Shown: positions 1 to 6,833, numbered from the stretch's first letter. The stretch: DNA of 12,841 nt from Thermoleophilaceae bacterium (GCA_013695885.1 JACCZP010000047.1:1-12841); one strand, 5' to 3'. Translations and numbers: made by a program. Notes: generated by a model not told the origin, from the sequence alone.

Positions 1-7
1 GCTCCCT

Positions 8-13
8 TAAGGT
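8..13 (+). promoter_or_regulatory. Candidate -10 hexamer TAAGGT before the first gene
   Basis: TAAGGT fits the TAnnnT -10 pattern and ends 9 bases before ATG 23, close to the spacing expected for a leaderless transcript. The -35 region would lie outside the window. It overlaps an AAGG that could instead be a ribosome-binding site. Confidence 0.3.
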
Positions 14-22
14 TGCGAGCCG

Positions 23-307
23 ATGAAGTTCATCTCCGGCATCAAGAACGTGCTCATCGGGCTGGGGTTCGTGATCGGCGCCGTCATCGTGATCGGCGTC
101 GTCACGGGTAGCTTCTTCTACTACACGCAGTGTCCGTTCGGGATCGACCGCACGGGGCTGCCCTACGCGGAGTGGCGGCCGAAGCTCATCCCCTTCTTCT
201 GGCAGGCGCCCGAGGGCTGCCTGTCGGACCACGCGGTGCGGGTCTTCCTCGGCGAGGTGGGGATCATGGACGACGCGACCCCCCGGGTGCCTCGCCTGCC
301 CGGCTAG
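23..307 (+). CDS. Small single-pass membrane protein of unknown function
   Basis: A 94-residue protein I do not recognise. Residues 1-10 are mildly basic (K2, K8), followed by one strongly hydrophobic segment at about 11-33, so it is probably anchored with the N-terminus inside and about 60 residues outside. The outer part is aromatic and proline-rich (CPFG near 37, WRPKLIPFFW at 51-60) and has two cysteines, C37 and C66, which could form a disulfide; that is inference. It starts at ATG 23. An AAGG at 9-12 is 10 bases upstream and could be a weak ribosome site, but the same bases also read as a -10 hexamer for a leaderless message. The gene converges on the carboxypeptidase gene with 7 bases between stop codons, so they are not co-transcribed. 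The membrane anchor is clear; the function is unknown. Confidence 0.7.
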   Translation: MKFISGIKNVLIGLGFVIGAVIVIGVVTGSFFYYTQCPFGIDRTGLPYAEWRPKLIPFFWQAPEGCLSDHAVRVFLGEVGIMDDATPRVPRLPG

Positions 308-314
308 GCGGCAT

Positions 315-1559
315 TCACCCGCCTCGCGCCAGCGTCTCCGTCATCCGGTCCTGCAGACGCCGGGCGGCCGGCGGCGACACCCCGTTCATCAGGAACGAGA
401 AGGACACGTTGCGCCCGCCCCGGGTGCGGCAGTAGCCGGAAAGGGTGCTGACCCCGGCCAGCGTCCCGGTCTTGCCCCGGCAGTTCCCGCGGGCGGCGCC
501 CCCCGTCATGCGACGGCGCAGCGTGCCGTCGCGCCCCGCCACCGCGAGCGACTCGAAGAACGAGCGGAAGCTCGGGGTGGAGCGCACCCCCTCGAGCAGG
601 CGGACCACGGCCTGCGGCGACGCGCGGTTGCCGCGTGAGAGTCCCGATCCGTCCACGAGGCGCGCGCTCGCCCCGCGCTGGCGTGCGAAGACGGTGGCCT
701 GCCGCGCCCCGGCAGCGGTGGTGCCGCCTCCTCCCGAGCGGGCCCCCAGGCCCTTCAGGAGGATCTCGGCGAAGAAGTTGTCCGACGGCTTGTTGGTCAG
801 GGCCGCGAGCCGGCCGAGACCGGGGGAGGAGACCTTCGTCACCTCCACCGCCCCGCCCGGCGCGCGCCCGGCGCGCGGCCGGCCGGCCACCGAGACGCCC
901 GCCTGCTCGAGCGCACGGTCCAACACGCCGGCGGTGAACGCCGGAGGGTTTGACTGGAAGGCCCGGCCGGAGGGATTGGCCAGGCCACGGTTGAAGGGCA
1001 GGGCACTCAGCGGGCCGACGTAGATCGACGGTCGGTAGCCCGACGCGGGCCCGCCGCGGCGCGAGTCGAACAGGGCCTCGTCGCCCACCACTGCACCCGT
1101 GACCCGGGTGACGCCGGCAGCGCGGACCTGCGCGGCCAAGGTCTCCACCGACGCGGCGCCCGAGCCGTATGCGCGGCGCACGAAGGCCGCGCTGCCGAAG
1201 GCCGGATCTCCACCGCCGCGCACGTAGAGGTTGCCAGAGACCACACCGCCGGAGGGCGCGCCGGCGCTTAGGACACGGGTCTCGAAGGTGGCGTCGGGGC
1301 CGAGGCGCCCGAGCGCGGCCGCGGTGGTGAACAGCTTGGCGTTCGAGGCCAGGACCCGCGGCGTGCCGGCGCGACGCGCGTAGAGTGGACGCCGGCCCTC
1401 GGCCACGTAGGCACCCGAGGACGGTCCGGCCTGGCGCATCGCACGGTCGAGGGTGCTCCGCAGCGCGTCCTGTGCCGCGGCCGGCCCGGGGACCAGGCAC
1501 AGCCCGAGGATCGCCAGGCCGAGGGTCCGGAACAGCCGCTCGCGTGAGGTCGCTCCCAT
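315..1559 (-). CDS. dacB: D-alanyl-D-alanine carboxypeptidase/endopeptidase, PBP4 type (peptidase S13)
   Basis: A 414-residue low-molecular-mass penicillin-binding protein, which trims the terminal D-Ala from peptidoglycan stem peptides or cuts D-Ala crosslinks outside the membrane. Residues 1-29 are a signal peptide (RER basic start, hydrophobic 12-22, cleavage likely near PAAA-Q at 29-30). All three active-site motifs are present: SNAK (S72 nucleophile, K75), SDN (259-261) and KTG (363-365). The LPFNRGL stretch near 187-193 and the DGSGLS motif at 303-308 are typical of S13. From recollection of the family, the SxxK to SxN distance (187 residues) is about 60 shorter than in E. coli PBP4 or Actinomadura R39, suggesting a reduced insertion domain. 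ATG 1559 is chosen because later starts would lose the signal peptide; no clear Shine-Dalgarno is visible. It is divergent from the patatin gene with 49 bases between them. Confidence 0.95.
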   Translation of the reverse strand: MGATSRERLFRTLGLAILGLCLVPGPAAAQDALRSTLDRAMRQAGPSSGAYVAEGRRPLYARRAGTPRVLASNAKLFTTAAALGRLGPDATFETRVLSAGAPSGGVVSGNLYVRGGGDPAFGSAAFVRRAYGSGAASVETLAAQVRAAGVTRVTGAVVGDEALFDSRRGGPASGYRPSIYVGPLSALPFNRGLANPSGRAFQSNPPAFTAGVLDRALEQAGVSVAGRPRAGRAPGGAVEVTKVSSPGLGRLAALTNKPSDNFFAEILLKGLGARSGGGGTTAAGARQATVFARQRGASARLVDGSGLSRGNRASPQAVVRLLEGVRSTPSFRSFFESLAVAGRDGTLRRRMTGGAARGNCRGKTGTLAGVSTLSGYCRTRGGRNVSFSFLMNGVSPPAARRLQDRMTETLARGG

Positions 1560-1595
1560 CTCGGAGGTAAGGACCGCGGAGGAGCCCTAAGTTGC

Positions 1596-1601
1596 GATAA
1601 T
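1596..1601 (+). promoter_or_regulatory. Probable -10 hexamer GATAAT for the patatin gene (leaderless)
   Basis: GATAAT matches five of six consensus -10 positions and stands out in a G+C-rich divergent spacer. It ends 7 bases before the GTG at 1609, which puts the expected transcription start on or next to the start codon. No -35 consensus and no usable Shine-Dalgarno site is seen. Confidence 0.55.
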
Positions 1602-1608
1602 CGAGGTC

Positions 1609-2874
1609 GTGCCAAAGGTGGTGAGCCTCGAGAAGGCCTCGGGCCGTCCCACGAGCGGGGGCCCGGGGGCGCGCCGGCGAAGGCGCCGGCCCCGTACCGC
1701 GCTCGTGCTCGGGGGCGGAGGGGTCACCGGCGGCGTCTACGAGATCGGCGCCCTGCGTGCCTTCGACCTGCTGGCCGTCAACCGCACGGCCAACGACTTC
1801 GACGTCTACGTGGGCACGAGCGCGGGCGCGATGGTGGCGAGCCTGGCCGCCAACGGGGTCACCCCCGAGGAGATGATGCGGGTGATCAATCAGCAGGCGC
1901 CGACGCCCTTCCGCGAGCTGAACATGGGCTCGGTGCTGCGCCCCAACTACCGCGAGCTGGCCCGGACCGCCGCGCTAATGCCCCTGCGCCTGGTGGGCCT
2001 GGCCCGCCAGCTCGCGGGCCAGATCGGGACGATGGGAGCGATGGACCTGGTGCTCGGCATGGCCGAGGGCCTGCCCTCGGGGCTCTACGACGGCTCGCCG
2101 CTCGAGGCCTACCTCGCCGATGCGCTCGACCAGGCCGGTCGCACCAACGACTTCCGCGGCCTCGCCGGCGAGCTGTACGTGACGGCCACCGACCTCGACA
2201 ACGGCGAGCGCGTGGTGTTCGGCGGGCCCGGCAACGACGACGTGCCGATCTCGGAGGCCGTCGCCGCCTCCGCCGCCCTTCCGATGGTCTTCCGTCCGCG
2301 CGAGATCCGAGGCCGCCACCTCGTGGACGGCGGCATCCGCTCCACCACGAACCTCGACCTCGCGGTCGAGCGGGGGGCGAAGCTCATCCTCGTCATCAAC
2401 CCGCTGGTCCCCTACGTCAACGACCTCTCGTCGACCATCGACACCCCGGCGGGCACGCGTGTGCGGCGGATCTCCGAGATGGGCTTCGCACAGATCGGCT
2501 ACCAGTCCTTCAAGCTGCTCGCCCACCAGCGCCTCCACGAGGCCGTGCACCAGTGGAAGGAGCGCTACCCGGGCGTAGACATCCTGCTCATCGAGCCCGA
2601 TCCGAACGACGAGCTGATGTTCGAGACCAACATCCTCAACTTCACCCGGCGCGTGGACATCGCGCGCCACGGCTTCGAGTCGGTGACGATGAAGCTGGCG
2701 CGCGACTACGAGCGGCTGCGCTCGATCCTCTCGCGCCACGACATCGAGATCTCGCTCGCGCGCGTGCGCCGTGTGACCGAGCAGGCCGAGCGCGTCCCCG
2801 AGCGCACGCGGGCCTGGCGGCGCATCTTCGAGCAGACGACCGGCGCTCTGCTGCGCCAGTCCGAGGAGGGTTAG
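1609..2874 (+). CDS. Patatin-like phospholipase / acyl hydrolase
   Basis: A 421-residue patatin-family serine hydrolase that would cleave acyl chains from phospholipids or other lipids with a Ser-Asp dyad. The glycine-rich oxyanion loop LGGGGVTGG is at 34-42, the nucleophile elbow GTSAG at 69-73 (S71), and the catalytic aspartate in DGG at 240-242. Residues 243-421 carry a long C-terminal part ending in a basic, probably helical region. No signal peptide is seen; an arginine run at 22-27 precedes the core and may touch acidic lipids or nucleic acid (inference). The GTG start at 1609 sits 7 bases after a GATAAT hexamer; GTGs at 1618 and 1621 are alternatives. It is divergent from dacB, and its stop overlaps that of the aminotransferase by 4 bases. 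The substrate cannot be told from sequence; the RssA/YchK-type bacterial patatins are the nearest general match. Confidence 0.93.
   Translation: MPKVVSLEKASGRPTSGGPGARRRRRRPRTALVLGGGGVTGGVYEIGALRAFDLLAVNRTANDFDVYVGTSAGAMVASLAANGVTPEEMMRVINQQAPTPFRELNMGSVLRPNYRELARTAALMPLRLVGLARQLAGQIGTMGAMDLVLGMAEGLPSGLYDGSPLEAYLADALDQAGRTNDFRGLAGELYVTATDLDNGERVVFGGPGNDDVPISEAVAASAALPMVFRPREIRGRHLVDGGIRSTTNLDLAVERGAKLILVINPLVPYVNDLSSTIDTPAGTRVRRISEMGFAQIGYQSFKLLAHQRLHEAVHQWKERYPGVDILLIEPDPNDELMFETNILNFTRRVDIARHGFESVTMKLARDYERLRSILSRHDIEISLARVRRVTEQAERVPERTRAWRRIFEQTTGALLRQSEEG
1673..1690 (+). other. GC hairpin in the first codons of the patatin gene
   Basis: A perfect 7-bp stem, GCCGGCG (1673-1679) with CGCCGGC (1684-1690), closes a 4-base AAGG loop. 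It lies in the codons for the N-terminal arginine run. It may be only a by-product of the repeated arginine codons, or an RNA structure affecting early elongation. Confidence 0.4.
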
Positions 2875-4037
2875 CCGAGCCGCCGGCCGGAGGGCGAGCG
2901 CTCCGCCGAGCTCCGCGGCTCGCCGCCGGCGGCCGAGCTGAGCGCTGACAGGAGGCGCTCGGTGGCGGCGGCTCCCCGGATCGAGGCGCGCACGTGACGC
3001 TCGTCGCCGAGCGGTCCCCCGGCGGCCACCAGCACGCCGGCGCGCTCGAGGCGGGCGGCGAGGTCCGCCCCCGGCACCCCGGCCGCGCGCATCCACACGA
3101 AGTTCGCCTGGCTGGGCGGCGCATCGATGCCGATCCCCGGCAGCTCGGAGAGCACCCGCTCCCGTCCCTCGATCACCGATGCACGCCGCCGGAGCACCTC
3201 GTCGGTCCCCAGCCTCAGCGCCTGGCCGAGTCCGGCCTGGGTGAGGGCGTTCACCCCGTGCGCGGGGCCGATGGCCTCGAGCAGGGAGGAGGCCTCAGAA
3301 GCGCCGACGGCGTATCCGCCGCGCAGCCCGGACAGGCCCCACACCTTCGAGAACGTGCGGAAGACCAGCAACCGCGGGTGGCGCTCCACGAGCGCGAGAC
3401 AGGCATCGGCGGGCTCTGCGTCCTGGAAGTCGACGTAGGCCTCGTCGAGGAGCACGTGGGCCTGCTCGGGCAGGGCGGCCAGCAGCTCGTCGAGCTCCGC
3501 CGAGGGCATGTAGCCGCCGGTCGGGTCGTTCGGGTTCGCGATGGCCAGGACGCGTGTGCGCCCCGAGGTCGCGGCCAGCAGGGCGGCGGCGTCGGGGGCG
3601 CCGTCGCGCACGTCCACCGCCACCGGTCGTGCCCCCGCGCGCGAGGCCATGGCCGGGAACAGGGGGTAGGACGGCCACGGCGTGACGAGCTCATCGCCCG
3701 GGGAGAGCAGCAGGTAGGCGGCGGTCTGGATGAGCTCCGCCGCCCCGTTTCCGACCGTGACCTGATCGGGTGGGACCCCGTGGCGCTCCGCCAGGCGCTC
3801 GCACACGGCGCCCGCGGTGGGATCGGGGTAGCCGTTCAGCCGTCCGCGGGCCATGGCGATGGCCGCGTTCGCCACCTCGGCGTTGGGAAGCTCCGGCCAT
3901 TCCGTACCGGCCAGGTCGACCGTGGGCAGCTCCGTCAGCGCCTTCGCACGCTCGCGGGCGCGTCGCTCCCTGAGGCCACGATTGACCTCCTCCGGATCGA
4001 TCTCCGCGTAGCGGCGGTAGTAGTCGAGCAGGCCCAC
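2871..4037 (-). CDS. PLP-dependent aminotransferase class I/II, histidinol-phosphate aminotransferase-like
   Basis: A 388-residue fold-type I aminotransferase. Visible HisC-like landmarks are YPDPTAG (70-76), VGNGAAELI (95-103), NPNDPTGG (168-175), DEAYVDF (198-204) binding the PLP ring, TFSKVWGLSGLRGGY with Schiff-base lysine K231 and phosphate-binding R239, and a C-terminal HVRASIRG region for the substrate carboxylate. Canonical HisC has an NENP motif before the YPDP; here the equivalent stretch reads GTEWPELPN (44-52), so the amino donor may differ. Histidinol phosphate, aromatic amino acids or a cobalamin-side-chain substrate are all possible. No other histidine-biosynthesis gene is nearby. 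The GTG start lies 4 bases after the stop of the membrane-protein gene, so the two are very likely co-transcribed and perhaps translationally coupled. The last 20 residues are a Ser/Arg/Gly-rich tail. Confidence 0.9.
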   Translation of the reverse strand: MGLLDYYRRYAEIDPEEVNRGLRERRARERAKALTELPTVDLAGTEWPELPNAEVANAAIAMARGRLNGYPDPTAGAVCERLAERHGVPPDQVTVGNGAAELIQTAAYLLLSPGDELVTPWPSYPLFPAMASRAGARPVAVDVRDGAPDAAALLAATSGRTRVLAIANPNDPTGGYMPSAELDELLAALPEQAHVLLDEAYVDFQDAEPADACLALVERHPRLLVFRTFSKVWGLSGLRGGYAVGASEASSLLEAIGPAHGVNALTQAGLGQALRLGTDEVLRRRASVIEGRERVLSELPGIGIDAPPSQANFVWMRAAGVPGADLAARLERAGVLVAAGGPLGDERHVRASIRGAAATERLLSALSSAAGGEPRSSAERSPSGRRLG

Positions 4038-4041
4038 CGGG

Positions 4042-4539
4042 CTACGGCGTGAGCACGGGACCCGGTCCGCCGAAGACCATGAACCAGAAGAGGTAGCCGG
4101 TGACGGCGATGGTCAGCGAGACGACGAAGATCCACTCGAGCGCGCCGTCCTGCTGATCGTGTCCGGCCGCTCGCCGTACGAGCCGCCACGCGTAGTCGAT
4201 CCGCTTGAGCACGGCGATGCTCACCAACATCGAGGCCAGCATCCCGAGGAAGGCCGACAGCAGGCCGAGCTCCACCCACCCGGAGTAGTACTCGACGTAG
4301 GAGCCGATCCAAAGCCAGGCGAGCGGCTGCGGGCCCCACAGCGAGATGCCGAGGGCGCACTCGACGGAGAGGATGCCCACGGCGAGCACCTCGTCGAGCG
4401 CGCGTCGCGTCGGAGTCGCCTGCCCGGGAGGGGTGTGGAACCGCACCGGCGCCGTGCCGGGGCGCCGGCGCAGGAACATGCCGCCGGTCTGCTTCGGGTC
4501 GTTGAGGGGCACGCGCGTCAAGGGTGGCACACGGGACAC
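4042..4539 (-). CDS. Polytopic membrane protein of unknown function
   Basis: A 165-residue protein I cannot assign to a family. The first 45 residues are polar, with basic and proline-rich stretches (RRRPG, HTPPGQATPTRR). Hydrophobic segments follow at about 50-68, 71-85, 89-112 and 134-156, giving three or four membrane passes, with a charged loop (KRIDYAWRLVRRAAGHDQQD) between the last two. The GTG start at 4539 has a GAGG 7 bases upstream; an in-frame GTG at 4530 is an alternative. It is 56 bases downstream of the acyl-CoA synthetase and 4 bases upstream of the aminotransferase, so it probably belongs to the same minus-strand transcript. Co-transcription is inferred from spacing; the sequence says nothing about substrate or role. 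Confidence 0.75.
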   Translation of the reverse strand: MSRVPPLTRVPLNDPKQTGGMFLRRRPGTAPVRFHTPPGQATPTRRALDEVLAVGILSVECALGISLWGPQPLAWLWIGSYVEYYSGWVELGLLSAFLGMLASMLVSIAVLKRIDYAWRLVRRAAGHDQQDGALEWIFVVSLTIAVTGYLFWFMVFGGPGPVLTP

Positions 4540-4595
4540 TCGTGGACCTCGGGTTGGTTGACCGCAGCGGCGGATCGCGGCGGGGTCGCCCAGGC

Positions 4596-6404
4596 CTACG
4601 CCGCGTACAGCCGCTCGACGTCCGCGGCGTAGCGCTCGACCACGACGTTTCGCTTGACCTTCAGGGTGGGCGTCAGCTCGCCCGCCTCCTGGGTCAGGTC
4701 GTCGGCCAGCAGCTTGAAGCGCTTGACCTGCGCGACGCGGCCCACGCGGGCGTTCACCTCGTCCACCGTGCGCTGCACCTCAGCGAGCATCTCCGGCGAG
4801 TCGGCCACCTCCTCGACCGCCACGCCGTTCTGCTCGGCGAAGGCCAGAGCCTCGTCGGGGTCGAGGGTGAGAAGGGCGACCAGGTAGGGCCGGCGATCGC
4901 CGATCACGACGGCCTGGGAGATCCACCGGCTCTGCTTGAGCCCGCTCTCGAGGTTCGACGGGGTGATGTTCTTTCCGCCGGCGGTGATGATGATGTCCTT
5001 CTTGCGCCCGGCGATGAAGACGTAGCCGTCTTCGTCGATCCGGCCGACGTCCCCGGTGAGGAGCCACCCATCGACCAGCGCCTCGCGGGTGGCCTGCTCG
5101 TTCTTGTAGTAGCCCTGGAAGATGTTCGGTCCCCGGAGCAGCAGCTCCCCGTCCTCGGCGATCCGCGCCTCGACGCCCGGGATGGTCCTTCCGACCGAGC
5201 CGAAGCGACATTCGTCGAGCGTGTTCGCGGTGGCCGCGGTCGAGGTCTCGGTCATCCCGTATCCCTCCAGCACGCGCACGCCGCAGGCGTCGAAGAACTC
5301 GAGGGTCTCGGGGGCGATCGGCGCCGCGCCGGTGACCGCCTCCCGCATCCGTCCGCCGAACAGGTCGCGCACCTTGGAGAGCACGAGGCGATCGGCCAGC
5401 CGGTGGCGCACCCGCAGGCCGGGGCCGGGCCGGCGGCCCGCGCGCTCGAGTGCGCGCACCCGACGCCCCGTGGCCACCGCGCGGCGGAAGATCTCCCGCT
5501 TGATCCCGCCGGCCTCCTCCACCCGGGCCGAGGCGGTGGTGTAGACCTTCTCGAATACGCGGGGCACCGACGGGAACGTCGTCGGCCGGACCTCCGCTAG
5601 GTTGGGCACGATCTTCTCGGGGTCACGCTCCCAGTACGCGATCACCCCGCCGAGGTCGATCGCCACGAACTGCACGAGTATCGCGAAGGCATGGGCCAGC
5701 GGGAGGAAGAGGTAGACCACGTCGCCGCCGCGGAGCGTCCCGTTCGCCGCCACGGCGTCGGCGACCGCGCGGTAGTTCCCGTGGCTGAGGATGCACCCCT
5801 TCGGCGGGCCGGTGGTGCCGGAGGTGTAGATGAACAGGCACGGATCGTCGGGGTCGATCGCGGCCGTGCGCTCGTCGAGCTCCGCCGGGTCGCGCTCCCG
5901 CCCGTGCTCGCGCAGGGCCTCGAGCGCGGTGGCACCATCGGGCTCGGCGCCGCCCGGGTCGAAGACGATGACGTGCTCGAGCGCGGGTAGCCGCTCGGCG
6001 ACCTGACGCACCTTCGCCAGCTGCTCGACATCCTCGACGAACACCGCGCGAGCCTCGGCGTGCTCCAGCACGTAGTGGCACTCCTCGGGGGAGCTCGTCT
6101 GGTAGATCGACACCACCGCGGCTCCGGCGCGCAGCGCCCCGAAGCAGGCGAGCGTCCACTCGGGCCGGGTGTTCGCGAGGATGGCGACGCGGTCGCCGCG
6201 CTCGAGGTCGAGGCCGATCAGCCCGAGCCCGATCTCCTGCACCGCCTCGGCGAGCTCGGCGTAGGATACGTCGATCCAGCGCCCGTCCACCTTGTGCCGC
6301 AGCGCCGGCGCGCCGCCGTGGTGCTCGGCCGAGCGCACGACGAGGTCGGCCATCGTCCTCGAGCCGGAGCCCGCCGGCGGCGGGCTGACCGTGACTGCCT
6401 CCAA
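4596..6404 (-). CDS. Long-chain fatty acid-CoA ligase (AMP-binding, FadD15-like)
   Basis: A 602-residue ANL-superfamily enzyme that activates a fatty acid with ATP through an acyl-adenylate and transfers it to CoA, feeding lipid synthesis or beta-oxidation. Motifs in order: P-loop YTSGTTGPPKG (193-203), the PLAHAF segment (235-240), GYGMTET (381-387), TGD (450-452) with its ATP-ribose aspartate, the hinge GRKKDIIITAGGKNI (466-480), and the C-terminal catalytic lysine region LTPTLKVKR (577-585, probably K582). Length and motif spacing fit bacterial long-chain acyl-CoA synthetases rather than short-chain or peptide-synthetase members. The frame begins with TTG at 6404, preceded by GGAAGG at 9 bases; the next in-frame ATG (6353, residue 18) starts just before the conserved core and is a weaker alternative. 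It is the first gene of a likely three-gene minus-strand unit with the membrane protein and aminotransferase, though 56 bases separate it from the second gene. Confidence 0.93.
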   Translation of the reverse strand: MEAVTVSPPPAGSGSRTMADLVVRSAEHHGGAPALRHKVDGRWIDVSYAELAEAVQEIGLGLIGLDLERGDRVAILANTRPEWTLACFGALRAGAAVVSIYQTSSPEECHYVLEHAEARAVFVEDVEQLAKVRQVAERLPALEHVIVFDPGGAEPDGATALEALREHGRERDPAELDERTAAIDPDDPCLFIYTSGTTGPPKGCILSHGNYRAVADAVAANGTLRGGDVVYLFLPLAHAFAILVQFVAIDLGGVIAYWERDPEKIVPNLAEVRPTTFPSVPRVFEKVYTTASARVEEAGGIKREIFRRAVATGRRVRALERAGRRPGPGLRVRHRLADRLVLSKVRDLFGGRMREAVTGAAPIAPETLEFFDACGVRVLEGYGMTETSTAATANTLDECRFGSVGRTIPGVEARIAEDGELLLRGPNIFQGYYKNEQATREALVDGWLLTGDVGRIDEDGYVFIAGRKKDIIITAGGKNITPSNLESGLKQSRWISQAVVIGDRRPYLVALLTLDPDEALAFAEQNGVAVEEVADSPEMLAEVQRTVDEVNARVGRVAQVKRFKLLADDLTQEAGELTPTLKVKRNVVVERYAADVERLYAA

Positions 6405-6442
6405 AGTTCGCTGCCTTCCGTCCTGGCGTGGTGGGCGCCGGG

Positions 6443-6448
6443 ATGTTA
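6443..6448 (-). promoter_or_regulatory. Candidate -10 hexamer TAACAT upstream of the acyl-CoA synthetase
   Basis: On the minus strand this reads TAACAT, which fits TAnnnT. It would give a leader of about 30 bases containing the GGAAGG site before the TTG start at 6404. No -35 consensus is visible at the right distance, so support is weak. Confidence 0.3.
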
Positions 6449-6485
6449 GGAGGAGCGGTCAGACGGCCCGGCCGCGCGAACCACC

Positions 6486-6520
6486 CAAGGGAAAGCTTCA
6501 GGACCGGCAACCTTCCCTTG
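6486..6520. repeat. 8-bp perfect inverted repeat (CAAGGGAA / TTCCCTTG) with 19-base loop
   Basis: CAAGGGAA (6486-6493) and TTCCCTTG (6513-6520) are exact reverse complements. No run of T follows on either strand, so it is not a standard intrinsic terminator. The loop holds one copy of a motif that recurs upstream of the 64-aa gene. It lies between the 64-aa gene and the acyl-CoA synthetase and could be an operator or an RNA structure. Confidence 0.5.
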
Positions 6521-6525
6521 CAGAA

Positions 6526-6549
6526 CAGGGCTGGTGCGATCTCGCCCTG
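6526..6549 (-). terminator. Candidate terminator hairpin after the 64-aa gene
   Basis: On the minus strand, CAGGGC and GCCCTG (6-bp arms, 12-base loop) form a hairpin starting 23 bases past the TAG stop of the 64-aa gene, followed by TTCTG. The T-tract is poor, so termination is only a possibility. Confidence 0.3.
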
Positions 6550-6572
6550 GAGATGCGCCCCTCCCGGTTCGG

Positions 6573-6767
6573 CTAGACGCGCGCCGAGGCCCCGGCGGCG
6601 GACGTAGTGGCGGAGGGCTGCGAGTGCGCCAGTGAGGCGAGGAAGAGCGTCTTGTCGATACGGCCCTGGAAGATCGGCACTCCGAGCTCCATACAGCGAG
6701 CGATCACCTCCCGCCGGTGCATGCCGGCCTCGCGCGCGAGCTCGGTGGGCGTCAGGTGAACCGCCAT
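6573..6767 (-). CDS. Small helix-turn-helix-like / IF-2 N-domain-like protein
   Basis: A 64-residue protein. Residues 5-45 look like a compact helical DNA- or RNA-binding fold: TPTELAREAG (6-15) resembles the first helix and turn of an HTH, then RREVIARCMELGVPI (18-32) a second helix ending in the LGVPI turn. The same layout (ELAxExG then a helix, then LGI) occurs in the N-terminal domain of translation initiation factor IF-2 and in MerR/excisionase-type HTHs; I cannot choose between them. Residues 46-64 are a Ser/Ala-rich, probably disordered tail. ATG 6767 is well supported by a GAAGGAGG site 10 bases upstream, the strongest ribosome site in the window. It stands alone: 165 bases separate it from NIF3 upstream and 168 from the acyl-CoA synthetase downstream, and both gaps contain hairpins. 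Small size and an ideal ribosome site suggest high expression (inference). Confidence 0.75.
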   Translation of the reverse strand: MAVHLTPTELAREAGMHRREVIARCMELGVPIFQGRIDKTLFLASLAHSQPSATTSAAGASARV

Positions 6768-6777
6768 CGAAGCACTT

Positions 6778-6785
6778 CCTCCTTC
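6778..6785 (-). promoter_or_regulatory. Strong Shine-Dalgarno site of the 64-aa gene
   Basis: The minus strand reads GAAGGAGG, nearly complementary to the 16S anti-Shine-Dalgarno sequence, with 10 bases to ATG 6767. It fixes the start of the small gene and contrasts with neighbouring genes that have no such site. Confidence 0.8.
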
Positions 6786-6798
6786 TCGCTTTCAGCTG

Positions 6799-6827
6799 AT
6801 CCCGGCAACTTACCCGTTGTGCCGGAT
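6799..6827. other. Imperfect hairpin upstream of the 64-aa gene
   Basis: AT-CCGG (6799-6805, one C bulged) pairs with CCGGAT (6822-6827), and inside it CAAC (6806-6809) pairs with GTTG (6816-6819) around a 6-base loop TTACCC, giving about 10 pairs with small bulges. It could be an operator or, if transcription starts further upstream, leader RNA structure. Confidence 0.35.
6807..6812 (-). promoter_or_regulatory. Candidate -10 hexamer TAAGTT for the 64-aa gene
   Basis: The minus strand reads TAAGTT preceded by GGG. It would start a transcript near 6800 with a leader of about 32 bases that includes the GAAGGAGG site. No clear -35 is seen. The hexamer overlaps the repeated motif and the hairpin at 6799-6827. 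Confidence 0.35.
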
Positions 6828-6833
6828 GGCGCA

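Noticed and set aside
304..1500. A 398-codon minus-strand frame inside the carboxypeptidase gene
   Set aside because: It is out of frame with the S13 active-site motifs and arginine-rich throughout.
1975..3096. A minus-strand frame opposite the patatin gene
   Set aside because: It is antisense to the conserved patatin core, spans the convergent stop overlap, and has no recognisable domain.
2994..4052. A 352-codon plus-strand frame opposite the aminotransferase
   Set aside because: The minus-strand reading has all PLP-binding motifs; the plus-strand product is His/Gly/Arg-rich shadow sequence.
6486..6520. The 8-bp inverted repeat as an intrinsic terminator
   Set aside because: No T-tract follows on either strand and the loop is 19 bases, so it was listed as an inverted repeat only.
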